A DNA stretch of 14,823 nucleotides from the NCBI GenBank assembly GCA_934692665.1, contig CAKUUG010000040.1, positions 1 to 14,823 of the forward strand. Direction: 5' to 3'. The stretch comes from an uncultured Candidatus Melainabacteria bacterium. Lineage in GTDB: Bacteria; Cyanobacteriota; Vampirovibrionia; Gastranaerophilales; Gastranaerophilaceae. The notes under the pieces were generated by a model. The model made no database searches. It had not been told where the DNA came from and saw only the letters and a list, made by a program, of their open reading frames with translations. Shown here piece after piece: positions 7,404-13,498 of this stretch (position 1 is the stretch's first letter; each line of letters starts with the position of its first letter). Position numbers and translations under genes: made by a program.

Positions 7404-7870
7404 TTTGTGCAAAGTTATACTTATAGTATTAGGTTGGTTTGTTAACCAATTACATTAACAAATTTTGGTGCAAAATATTTCTCAAGAATGAAAAAGTTTT
7501 AAAATATACTCTTTATTCTATTGTTTTTAATTTGTCCCAACTTATATGCAGTTATTTTATGAATCCAACAGAAAATATTCTAAAAATCGCACAAAAAATA
7601 ATTCGTATGTATTTTTTAACTTTTGTGTTGTTACCATTAAATGTTTTTGTAACTTGCTACATTTAAGCTATTATTCAGCCTAAAATTGCTTTTTTGATTT
7701 CTATTTTAAGAGGGCTTTGTTTTAAGCTTTTGGTGGCGAGTCTGTTTGGTATTCTATGCCAACCATTGAACTTTTTGTTGTGATTTTGACATTTATATTT
7801 ATGATTAAAAACACAAAAAACTTAACAAACTGTAATCTTGTATTTTAATAAAATATTTGAAAAACAAAAA
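7404..7870. other. Non-coding stretch with no recognisable gene
   Basis: About 470 bp between the RNA candidate and the tRNA terminator, strongly AT-rich. The only open frame of note (7439-7666, 75 codons from TTG) lacks a Shine-Dalgarno and has a composition typical of chance translation. Small hairpins can be drawn: TTGGTT-TGTT-AACCAA at 7434-7449 and TTGGTA...TGCCAA at 7748-7764. Neither has a T-run. I found no transposase remnant, tandem repeat or copy of the tRNA 3' end. Confidence 0.4.
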
Positions 7871-7893
7871 TAAAAAAGACCCTAATCAGGGTC
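7871..7893 (-). terminator. Rho-independent terminator of tRNA-Ser
   Basis: On the minus strand a 6-bp stem GACCCT/AGGGTC with a 4-nt loop (7893-7878) is followed by TTTTTT (7877-7872). It begins 8 nt after the mature tRNA end. Both the G+C-rich stem and the T-run are present. Confidence 0.85.
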
Positions 7894-7900
7894 AAAAATT

Positions 7901-7989
7901 CGGAAAAAGAGGGATTCGAACCCTCGAGGCAGATTACTCCACCTAACACCTTAGCAGGGTGCCGCCTTCAGCCACTCGGCCATTTTTCC
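7901..7989 (-). tRNA. tRNA-Ser (anticodon GCU)
   Basis: Read on the minus strand from 7989. The acceptor arm GGAAAAA pairs with TTTTTCC, and the D arm begins TGGCCGAGTGGCTGAAGGC, typical of class II tRNAs. The anticodon loop is CTGCTAA with anticodon GCT at 7955-7953, reading AGC/AGU codons. A long variable arm follows, then the T arm GAGGG-TTCGAAT-CCCTC. The discriminator base is G, as in serine tRNAs. Length is 89 nt. The 3' CCA is not encoded, so it must be added by the nucleotidyltransferase. It is a single-gene transcription unit with its own promoter and terminator. Confidence 0.96.
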
Positions 7990-8002
7990 TCTCAGTGTTT
8001 TT

Positions 8003-8031
8003 ATTCTACCAAAATAATCTTTCTTTAGCAA
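8003..8031 (-). promoter_or_regulatory. Promoter of tRNA-Ser
   Basis: On the minus strand TTGCTA (8031-8026), a 17-bp spacer and TAGAAT (8008-8003). Predicted start is near 7996, about 7 nt before the tRNA 5' end. The hexamers, spacing and position are all as expected for a strong vegetative promoter. Confidence 0.65.
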
Positions 8032-8041
8032 GTTTTAAAAT

Positions 8042-8072
8042 AAAAAATGTGTAAATATCTATTTACACATTT
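8042..8072 (-). terminator. Terminator of the 86-aa gene
   Basis: A perfect 12-bp stem (AATGTGTAAAT/ATTTACACATT plus one outer A:T pair) with a 4-nt loop. On the minus strand it is followed by T-rich sequence. It lies about 35 bp after the stop of the 86-aa gene and just upstream of the tRNA promoter, insulating the two units. Confidence 0.7.
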
Positions 8073-8105
8073 AAATTTTCCTTATATTTCCTCATTTCAC
8101 CGTGC

Positions 8106-8366
8106 TTATTTGCAAATTCCAGTTATAAATTCAAATACATCTGTTACTGTTTCTTTTACAAAATCAATTGCCAATTCTTGTAAAGGAACGTTTTCGATAG
8201 CGTTAAAAGCATAGTTGATAGGGTCTTGTGATGATTTGAATTTTCTTGTAATAGAAGCGTTGTCGATATCTTCAATGTTTTGCATAATTTTACTAGCGTT
8301 AAGAACTTGTTCAAATGCGTTTGTTGTATCTATTTCAAATGATAATGTTTTATCTTTAGTTGCCAT
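8106..8366 (-). CDS. Unrecognised small protein, 86 aa
   Basis: A small, probably cytoplasmic protein with no known family to me. It starts MATKDKTLSFEIDTTN, is mostly helical and mildly acidic, and ends in a hydrophobic-amphipathic stretch (about 62-86, FVKETVTDVFEFITG) with one cysteine (C85). It lacks a signal peptide. The reality of the gene is supported by a strong dedicated terminator after the stop and a TATAAT-like box on the minus strand at 8397-8392, about 25 bp before the ATG. The Shine-Dalgarno is poor and the -35 is weak. It is transcribed away from the sigma-factor operon and shares a 213-bp divergent intergenic region with it, so regulatory linkage is possible but unproven. Confidence 0.65.
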   Translation of the reverse strand: MATKDKTLSFEIDTTNAFEQVLNASKIMQNIEDIDNASITRKFKSSQDPINYAFNAIENVPLQELAIDFVKETVTDVFEFITGICK

Positions 8367-8447
8367 TGTTTTTTCGCTTTCTATTATCTACATTATAATA
8401 AAGTATTTTTGTGTATATAAATTGCATACTTTGTATATATTTTATTT

Positions 8448-8506
8448 ACATTTCTTAACAAATGTCTCAAACCCACTTATATTTGAAAATTATTATTAAG
8501 AAATGT
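8448..8506. repeat. 11-bp inverted repeat in the divergent intergenic region
   Basis: ACATTTCTTAA (8448-8458) and TTAAGAAATGT (8496-8506) are exact reverse complements 37 bp apart; a TAAGCTTA palindrome directly follows at 8507-8514. The pair lies upstream of the ECF-type promoter of the sigma operon and behind the divergent 86-aa gene. Candidate paired operator sites that could loop DNA; no known binding consensus is recognised. Confidence 0.4.
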
Positions 8507-8534
8507 TAAGCTTACAAAAAAGTAAAATATTTTC

Positions 8535-8564
8535 TGAACTTTTGAACTCTTTTTTCGTTATAAT
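8535..8564 (+). promoter_or_regulatory. ECF-type promoter (possible autoregulation) of the sigma operon
   Basis: TGAACTT at 8535-8541, then CGTTA at 8556-8560, leaving 16 bp between TGAAC and CGTT. This is the layout of ECF promoters such as those of SigW (TGAAAC-N16-CGTA). A second TGAACT lies at 8543-8548. A vegetative-looking TATAAT overlaps at 8559-8564 but has no fitting -35. The Shine-Dalgarno AAAGGAG follows at 8569-8575. ECF operons commonly drive their own transcription. Confidence 0.45.
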
Positions 8565-8580
8565 AATTAAAGGAGTTGTT

Positions 8581-8808
8581 ATGGACAAAATTTCTGAATT
8601 ATTACAAGAAGCGAGACCATTGTATAAAACAAGAAAAAGAAATAAAGCAGTTGCTAAAGTATTTTTGACTATTGCAATACCCGTGTTCTTGTTTACTTCG
8701 ATTTTTGGAATATATACATTAGGTGACAATATCTACGTCTCTATGAATAACGAAGAACTTGCTGAACAGTTGTTGCTTGATGATTATGGATTGTTCGGAG
8801 TAAAATAA
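8581..8808 (+). CDS. Small single-span membrane protein, candidate anti-sigma factor
   Basis: The 75-residue protein starts at ATG 8581, 5 nt after an AAAGGAG Shine-Dalgarno; a longer in-frame frame upstream has no such signal. Residues 1-24 are a basic amphipathic segment (MDKISELLQEARPLYKTRKR) expected to be cytoplasmic. Residues 25-46 form one hydrophobic span, and the last 29 residues are acidic and expected in the periplasm. It is the first gene of the operon, 1 bp before the ECF sigma gene, whose Shine-Dalgarno lies inside its last codons. Size, topology and position match small anti-sigma factors such as CnrY of the CnrYXH system, in which a short N-terminal cytoplasmic helix binds the sigma factor. 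There is no zinc-binding anti-sigma (HxxxCxxC) motif. The anti-sigma role is inferred from context and topology, not from sequence identity. Confidence 0.7.
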   Translation: MDKISELLQEARPLYKTRKRNKAVAKVFLTIAIPVFLFTSIFGIYTLGDNIYVSMNNEELAEQLLLDDYGLFGVK

Positions 8809-8809
8809 T

Positions 8810-9310
8810 TTGAAAAAAATTATACAAGAAAACAGCAATAAAATCAGAGCGTTAATTAGAAATTTTCTTGGCGAAACTAATGAAGACTTGGAACAAGAAG
8901 TCTATATAAAAACATACAAAAATTTACCAAATTACAAAGAACAAAACAAATTTTCAAAATGGATTTTAACAATTACTGCAAATTTATGTAGAGATTATTT
9001 GAAAAGTGCTACATTTCGTAACTTCTCAACTTCTTGTCATGATGATTCTGTAATTGAAAATATAAAAACTTCAAATACTCCTGAAGTATTGTATTCCAAA
9101 AAAGAAAGACAAAAAATAATTTTAAATGCCGTAAATTCTCTACCGGAAAAATTAAAAGAAGTTGTTATTTTGTATGAATATGAGGATTTTTCTTATGAAG
9201 GAATTGCAAAAAAGCTAAATATACCTTCAGGTACTGTTAAATCAAGGCTAAATTCTGCAAGAAAATTATTAGCGGAAAAACTTAGTTTTTTAATTGAGGA
9301 CAAAGAATAA
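8810..9310 (+). CDS. ECF (sigma-70 family, group 4) RNA polymerase sigma factor
   Basis: The 166-residue cytoplasmic protein directs RNA polymerase to a specific promoter set. Region 2 is at about 25-66: DLEQEVYIKTYKNL (26-39, helices 2.1/2.2) and FSKWILTITANLCRDYLKS (48-66, 2.3/2.4). A short linker follows, then region 4 at about 103-160: LPEKLKEVVILYEYEDFSYEG and the helix-turn-helix IAKKLNIPSGTVKSRLNSAR (132-151). Region 1.1 and region 3 are absent, as expected for ECF factors, and the N-terminus is slightly short. The start is TTG at 8810, 1 bp after the previous stop, with CGGAG at 8796-8800 inside the upstream gene. The rare start codon and coupling suggest low, tied expression. The stop overlaps the ATG of the following gene (TAATG). 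It is probably controlled by the flanking membrane and periplasmic proteins. Confidence 0.92.
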   Translation: MKKIIQENSNKIRALIRNFLGETNEDLEQEVYIKTYKNLPNYKEQNKFSKWILTITANLCRDYLKSATFRNFSTSCHDDSVIENIKTSNTPEVLYSKKERQKIILNAVNSLPEKLKEVVILYEYEDFSYEGIAKKLNIPSGTVKSRLNSARKLLAEKLSFLIEDKE

Positions 9311-9765
9311 TGATTAAAAAATATGTATTAATTTTCACTTTTTTAATTGCTATAACAAATATTTCTTTTGCTCACCCTCACTTTGATGCACCAACAAAAG
9401 AATCAATAAAGCGTGAATGCAAAATGGATGAGTATCTTGATCAGAGATTGCATTTTACCCAACAACAAAAAGAATATATAAAACACAATCGTCAAAAATA
9501 CAAAAAAGATATGGAAAAAATTGTAAAACAAATGCAAGAATGCCATGATAGAATTTTTGAAGTATATATGACAGGACTTCCAAGGTATCAAACAGATTTA
9601 CGTACAGCAGGTGATAAAGCAATGCTTGTTGTTCTAAGACAAAATGCAAAACGCACAAAAGAAAACCATACAAAGTCTTTTGAGGCTATATTATCGCCTG
9701 AACAAAAAGCAGAGTTTCAAAAAATCAGAAAAGAATTTGCACAAAACAAAAAGAAACCCCGTTAG
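9310..9765 (+). CDS. Spy/CpxP/ZraP-like exported protein, candidate periplasmic sensor
   Basis: The 151-residue protein has a Sec signal peptide (KKY, hydrophobic 5-20, ISFA ending at A21), leaving a mature N-terminus HPHF. The rest is highly helical and charged. Two LTxxQ-type motifs occur, FTQQQ (49-53) and LSPEQ (128-132), at the spacing usual for the CpxP/Spy helical hairpin. Proteins of this fold act as periplasmic chaperones or, in CnrX and ZraP, sense metal. Potential metal ligands are H22, H24, C37, H47, C78, H79 and H120. Translation is coupled to the sigma gene: the ATG overlaps its TAA by one base and is preceded by GAGGA at 9296-9300. The 3' end overlaps the convergent gene by 4 bp. 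The position suggests a sensor or effector in the sigma circuit; a simple stress-induced chaperone is the alternative. Confidence 0.8.
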   Translation: MIKKYVLIFTFLIAITNISFAHPHFDAPTKESIKRECKMDEYLDQRLHFTQQQKEYIKHNRQKYKKDMEKIVKQMQECHDRIFEVYMTGLPRYQTDLRTAGDKAMLVVLRQNAKRTKENHTKSFEAILSPEQKAEFQKIRKEFAQNKKKPR

Positions 9766-10133
9766 ACAAGTTTAGATAAGATTTTTTTTGCTTTTGCGGT
9801 GTTGTTATTGTTGGTTGGTGCTATTTTGAAAAGTTTTTTAATACCATCTACAGCTTTTCCTATACCTTTTTTTGTTTTAAAGCCCAAAAACAAAGCTCCT
9901 AAAACACTAGCAGTTCCTATGCATATTCTTTTCATTAATTGAGCATCTTTTTCGCTTTTTGTCATTTTTTGCGATTTTGACTTGCTTTTTTTATAAAAAG
10001 TATCACGTCCGGCGTAAGCTTTTCCTGTTTGAATGTAACTTGTTAACGAGCCATTCACACCAAGAACCCGGCTTCCGCAAGTATCTGCGATAGAAGGATT
10101 ATGTATAGAAATTTGTCCAGTATTGCCTAACAT
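9762..10133 (-). CDS. Unrecognised small basic membrane protein, 123 aa
   Basis: I do not recognise a family. From ATG 10133 the protein has a glycine/serine-rich N-terminal half (SRVLGVNGSLTSYIQTGKAY), a strongly basic stretch (48-69, YKKSKSKSQKMTKSEKDAQL) and one predicted membrane span (about 68-85, RICIGTASVLGALFLGF). It ends in a basic tail with an Asn run (108-111). A longer frame to 10211 would overlap the divergent gene, and the extra residues look like translated AT-rich promoter DNA, so I prefer 10133. A TATAGT box immediately precedes the ATG and no Shine-Dalgarno is visible, so the true start could be slightly further in. It converges on the Spy-like gene with a 4-bp overlap. Its lysine-rich style resembles the 329-aa protein at 1124-2113, but I see no homology. 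Confidence 0.55.
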   Translation of the reverse strand: MLGNTGQISIHNPSIADTCGSRVLGVNGSLTSYIQTGKAYAGRDTFYKKSKSKSQKMTKSEKDAQLMKRICIGTASVLGALFLGFKTKKGIGKAVDGIKKLFKIAPTNNNNTAKAKKILSKLV

Positions 10134-10199
10134 ACTATAATAAAGTATTTTTTTGTAAAAAAATTGCCCCGAGTTGCGTTTATTTGGTATAAAAATAAA

Positions 10200-11789
10200 A
10201 TGAAAGAACATCTTAGACCATTTTTAATATTGTTGTTATTTTTTGTTTTATTTTCTGTTTTCTTTTTTGGTCAAAGTTCAAATTTTCTTGTTGACTTTTC
10301 TAGAGAAATAGAAATTCCTTACCAAATGCAATTGGGGAAAAAATTGTTCAAAGATATCTTTTTAATATATGGTTTTTGGGGTTATTTTTTAAATTTTATT
10401 TTATATAAATTTTCAGCAAACATAAATATTCTTCTAATAGAAGCAAATATAATTAGTTTTTTTATTTCGGCTTCATTTTATTTTATTTTGTACAAATTCT
10501 TCTTGAACAAAAATACCGCTCTGTTTTTTTCAATTATTTTTGTTATAGCAAGCATCTTTTCTTGTTCGACATTTTCTTTTGTTGTTCCTTATTCTTTTTC
10601 TACTTTATGGGCGTATTTTGCACTGTATTTTGTTGTTCTTTTTCTTTTATATAAAAATGACAAAATGCTCTTTTTGATGCTTGGTTTGTTATGTGTTTCG
10701 AAAATCGAATTGTTCTTTGTTGTTTGTGTTTTTATTTTTGCATGCAAAATCTCGCAAAAAGAAAAATTTTCTCTAGATTTATTGTATACATTTATCTTTC
10801 CTATAGTATTTTTGCTCTATATTTCTTTAAATCATATTCAATATAGCGATATTTTAAATAATTTCAAATACCTAAAAATAATGACAACAACGAATGCTCT
10901 TTCTTATTTTTACAAAGGTATGGGGGTTTTGTTTGATATAAAGTATTTTACTTACAATATAAAAAATTTTTTATTTTATATTTTGTTTTTTATGTTTTCG
11001 TATTTTTTGTATTTAAAAAACAAAAAAATCGCTTTTTATGTAGTTACAATTTTATTTTTTGCTTTTTGTAATTTAGTTTTTCTCTACAATTTGGGTATTT
11101 TTTTCTTATCTATATTGTTTATTTATCTTTTGTGCAAAAAAAAGATTTCTAAAACAGATGTCATTTTTTATACTTTTTCTTTGATAATGTCAATAAAAAG
11201 CATTTTTGCACTAAATATTTTTGGTTATGCAAATTTTTCATTTGTTTTTGTTATTTCAAATATATACTTTTTTCTTACAAAAATTTTTGAAAAGAAGTTT
11301 TTAAACATACATTTTTTAATCTTTTTGGTCTTTTTATCTTTCACAAATATCAAAAATCTCATTCTAGACCACAAAACAAGCTACAATACAAATCGTGGAC
11401 AAATATATCTAAAATCTGATGATTTTGAAAATTTTTTTGAAACTGATTCTTTTATTAAAAAAAATATAAAAGAAAATGAAAATTTTGTTGTTTTGCCCGA
11501 AGGACAGATATTTAATTTCATCAATAAAAAAGATTGGAATTTTTTCAATTCAACCTTCACTCCGCTGGATTTTGAGACATTTTCTGACAATTATTTTATT
11601 GAGAATTTGTCAAAAGAAAAAACAGACTATGTAATTTTCTATCCAAGAAATACAAAAGACTACAAAAATGAATTAATTTGTTATGATTACGGAGTTGATT
11701 TTTGTTCATATATTGTAGATAATTACGATATAGCAAAAAAAATTGGAAATAATAAAGTTTTAATATATAAGAGAAAAAATGAAAAATAA
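10200..11789 (+). CDS. Polytopic membrane protein, GT-C glycosyltransferase-like
   Basis: The 529-residue protein has about ten to twelve very hydrophobic Phe/Leu/Ile-rich spans from residue 7 to about 400, and a soluble C-terminal domain of about 130 residues. The first periplasmic loop reads VDFSREIEIPYQMQLGKKLF (31-50) followed by KDIFLIYGFWGYFLN. This matches the loop of GT-C (family 39/RgtA-D-like) transferases, in which D32 and the acidic residue E36 sit where the catalytic acidic pair lies. These enzymes move a sugar from a polyprenyl-phosphate carrier to a lipid or protein on the outer face of the inner membrane. I chose ATG 10200 rather than a TTG at 10164; no clear Shine-Dalgarno is present. 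A TTGCCC-N18-TATAAA element lies just upstream. The last 11 bp overlap rimO. Extreme codon bias to TTT/TTA reflects hydrophobicity. A non-enzymatic flippase-like role cannot be excluded. Confidence 0.65.
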   Translation: MKEHLRPFLILLLFFVLFSVFFFGQSSNFLVDFSREIEIPYQMQLGKKLFKDIFLIYGFWGYFLNFILYKFSANINILLIEANIISFFISASFYFILYKFFLNKNTALFFSIIFVIASIFSCSTFSFVVPYSFSTLWAYFALYFVVLFLLYKNDKMLFLMLGLLCVSKIELFFVVCVFIFACKISQKEKFSLDLLYTFIFPIVFLLYISLNHIQYSDILNNFKYLKIMTTTNALSYFYKGMGVLFDIKYFTYNIKNFLFYILFFMFSYFLYLKNKKIAFYVVTILFFAFCNLVFLYNLGIFFLSILFIYLLCKKKISKTDVIFYTFSLIMSIKSIFALNIFGYANFSFVFVISNIYFFLTKIFEKKFLNIHFLIFLVFLSFTNIKNLILDHKTSYNTNRGQIYLKSDDFENFFETDSFIKKNIKENENFVVLPEGQIFNFINKKDWNFFNSTFTPLDFETFSDNYFIENLSKEKTDYVIFYPRNTKDYKNELICYDYGVDFCSYIVDNYDIAKKIGNNKVLIYKRKNEK

Positions 11790-13083
11790 AGAAAAAATTG
11801 GAATTTTGCAGTTTGGCTGTGCAAAAAATCTGGTCGATATGGAACTTATGCTCGGCCTTTTGGCAAAAAATGGTTATTCTTACAGTTTGGATATAGAAGA
11901 CGACAGCATAAATACATTCATTGTAAATACTTGTTCATTTATATATGATGCAGAAGCTGAAAGCGTAAAAGCTATTTTGGACTTGATAAACAGAAAAAAA
12001 CGTGTAATATTAACAGGATGTTTGGTACAAAAGCACAAAGAAGATTTACCAAAACTTTTGCCTGAAATTAAGAACTTTGTTGGTGTGTGTGAATATGATA
12101 AAATAATCGACGCTCTTGAAAACAGAGAATATGTAAATATTTCAGAAAATCCAACATACTGCTATAGAGAAGACATCACAAGAGAACAAATAACAGTTGG
12201 TTCGTCTTCTTATATAAAAATTGCAGAAGGCTGTTATTACAATTGTGGCTATTGTGTTATTCCAAAATTGCGTGGAAAATATCAATCACGAAAGATTGAA
12301 AACATTGTACAAGAAGCTTCCCAAATGGCTAAAAAAGGTGTATCTGAAATTATTCTTATTGCACAAGATACAACAAGCTATGGGCTGGATTTGTATAATA
12401 AACCTATGCTTGCAACTTTGCTAAAAGAATTAAACAAAATTGAAGAATTAAACTGGATTCGTGTTATGTATGCTTATCCTACAAATTTTGATGATGAATT
12501 AATGGATGCTATTAATTCTCTTGAAAAAGTTGTAAAATACATCGATATACCTTTGCAACATTCTAATATTGAAGTCTTAAAAAGAATGAAAAGACCCGCT
12601 ATAGACTATAGAAAATTTATCAAAAAAATAAGACAAAAAATCAAAAATGTTGCAATTCGTACAACTTTTATCACAGGCTACCCCGGAGAAAGTGAAGAAG
12701 AGTTTTTAGACTTGTATAATTTTATCAAAGAAACAAAATTTGATAGAGTGGGTGTGTTTGCTTATTCTAGAGAAAAAGGCACCTATGCTTATGATTTAAA
12801 ACCACAAATCAGAAAAAATGTAAAAACAAAAAGAAAAAATCAATTAATGAAATTACAAAAAGGAATTTCATTAGAAATCAATAAATCATTTATCGGAAAA
12901 ACTATTCCATGTATCATTGAACAAATTCAATCTGATGGAGTTGTTGTTGCACGCAGTTACAGAGATGCACCTGACGTAGATGGTTTAGTGTATATAAAAA
13001 CAAAAGAATTTTTAGCCCCCGGAGATATTGTTGATGTAAAAATTAATAAAGTTTCGAGCTATGATATGTTCGGTGTGGTATAA
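11779..13083 (+). CDS. rimO: Ribosomal protein uS12 methylthiotransferase RimO
   Basis: A 434-residue radical SAM enzyme that adds a methylthio group to the conserved aspartate of ribosomal protein S12, using two 4Fe-4S clusters. The N-terminal UPF0004 domain carries C14 (QFGCAKNLVD), C52 (VNTCSF) and C81 (TGCLVQ) for the auxiliary cluster. The radical SAM motif is CYYNCGYC with C152, C156 and C159. IPKLRGKYQSR, AYPTNF, DIPLQHSN and ITGYPGESEEEF follow in the usual order, and the C-terminal TRAM domain contains ARSYRDAPDVDG. That block (R.Y.DAPE.DG) and the overall pattern separate RimO from the tRNA enzymes MiaB and MtaB. Length is normal. It starts inside the upstream gene (11-bp overlap), so it is co-translated with the GT-C-like protein, an unrelated function by known pathways. 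The MerR-family gene follows after 34 bp. Confidence 0.95.
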   Translation: MKNKEKIGILQFGCAKNLVDMELMLGLLAKNGYSYSLDIEDDSINTFIVNTCSFIYDAEAESVKAILDLINRKKRVILTGCLVQKHKEDLPKLLPEIKNFVGVCEYDKIIDALENREYVNISENPTYCYREDITREQITVGSSSYIKIAEGCYYNCGYCVIPKLRGKYQSRKIENIVQEASQMAKKGVSEIILIAQDTTSYGLDLYNKPMLATLLKELNKIEELNWIRVMYAYPTNFDDELMDAINSLEKVVKYIDIPLQHSNIEVLKRMKRPAIDYRKFIKKIRQKIKNVAIRTTFITGYPGESEEEFLDLYNFIKETKFDRVGVFAYSREKGTYAYDLKPQIRKNVKTKRKNQLMKLQKGISLEINKSFIGKTIPCIIEQIQSDGVVVARSYRDAPDVDGLVYIKTKEFLAPGDIVDVKINKVSSYDMFGVV

Positions 13084-13117
13084 TTTTTTTAAAAGAGTTA
13101 GAATCATAGGGGCAGAA

Positions 13118-13498
13118 ATGACCAAGAAAATACCTGATGCAAATTTACCAATTTTGCCCATTGGGGCAATTGCTCAGTCATTAAATGTTCATCAAAGAAC
13201 ACTTAGAATTTATGATAAAGAAGGGATTTTATCTCCTGCAAGAACTGATAAAAACAGGAGATATTACACTCTAGAGGACCTTGAAAAAGCGAGATTGATT
13301 TTATTTTTAACGAGAAATTTGGCACTGAATTTAGCCGGGGTAAAAATCATTCTTGCTCTTCTTGATGAGATGAAAGTACCTTGTGATGAATCTTTTGATT
13401 TTATTAAAAAAATTGCCAAAAATGCAAAGATTTCAACTAAAATTCAAGAAACAAATGTCAAAAAAGCATCTAGAAAAGGTAGAAAAAAAGAAGACTAA
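13118..13498 (+). CDS. MerR-family regulator, HspR-like
   Basis: A 126-residue DNA-binding protein. The winged-helix MerR domain covers about 12-80: PIGAIAQSLNVHQRTLRIYDKEG (helix-turn-helix), then LSPARTDKNRRYYTLEDLEKARLI (wing and second helix), then LTRNLALNLAGVKIIL. The combination of H-x-x-TLR-x-YD-x-EG, SPART and NLAGVK is that of HspR, the repressor of the dnaK/clpB heat-shock genes in several phyla. The C-terminal part (about 83-126) is short, with one cysteine (C88), and ends in a basic tail (KKASRKGRKKED), as in HspR. Start ATG 13118 has AGGGG 5 nt upstream; a longer frame from 13061 inside rimO is unlikely. No dnaK, grpE, dnaJ or clpB is in the window, so this is an orphan regulator at the end of the rimO operon. 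Its 3' end overlaps lipA by 4 bp. Confidence 0.85.
   Translation: MTKKIPDANLPILPIGAIAQSLNVHQRTLRIYDKEGILSPARTDKNRRYYTLEDLEKARLILFLTRNLALNLAGVKIILALLDEMKVPCDESFDFIKKIAKNAKISTKIQETNVKKASRKGRKKED

Noticed and set aside
7439..7666. 75-codon open frame in the intergenic gap
   Set aside because: TTG start without Shine-Dalgarno, Phe/Ile/Asn/Tyr-rich composition expected from translating AT-rich DNA, and no recognisable motif. It starts inside a hairpin.
7901..7989. tRNA-Ser as an attachment site of an integrated element
   Set aside because: No integrase and no second copy of the tRNA 3' end in the window; the tRNA has an intact promoter and terminator.
8559..8564. Vegetative promoter for the sigma operon with -35 TTGAAC at 8542-8547
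   Set aside because: The spacer would be only 11 bp, too short for a sigma70 promoter.
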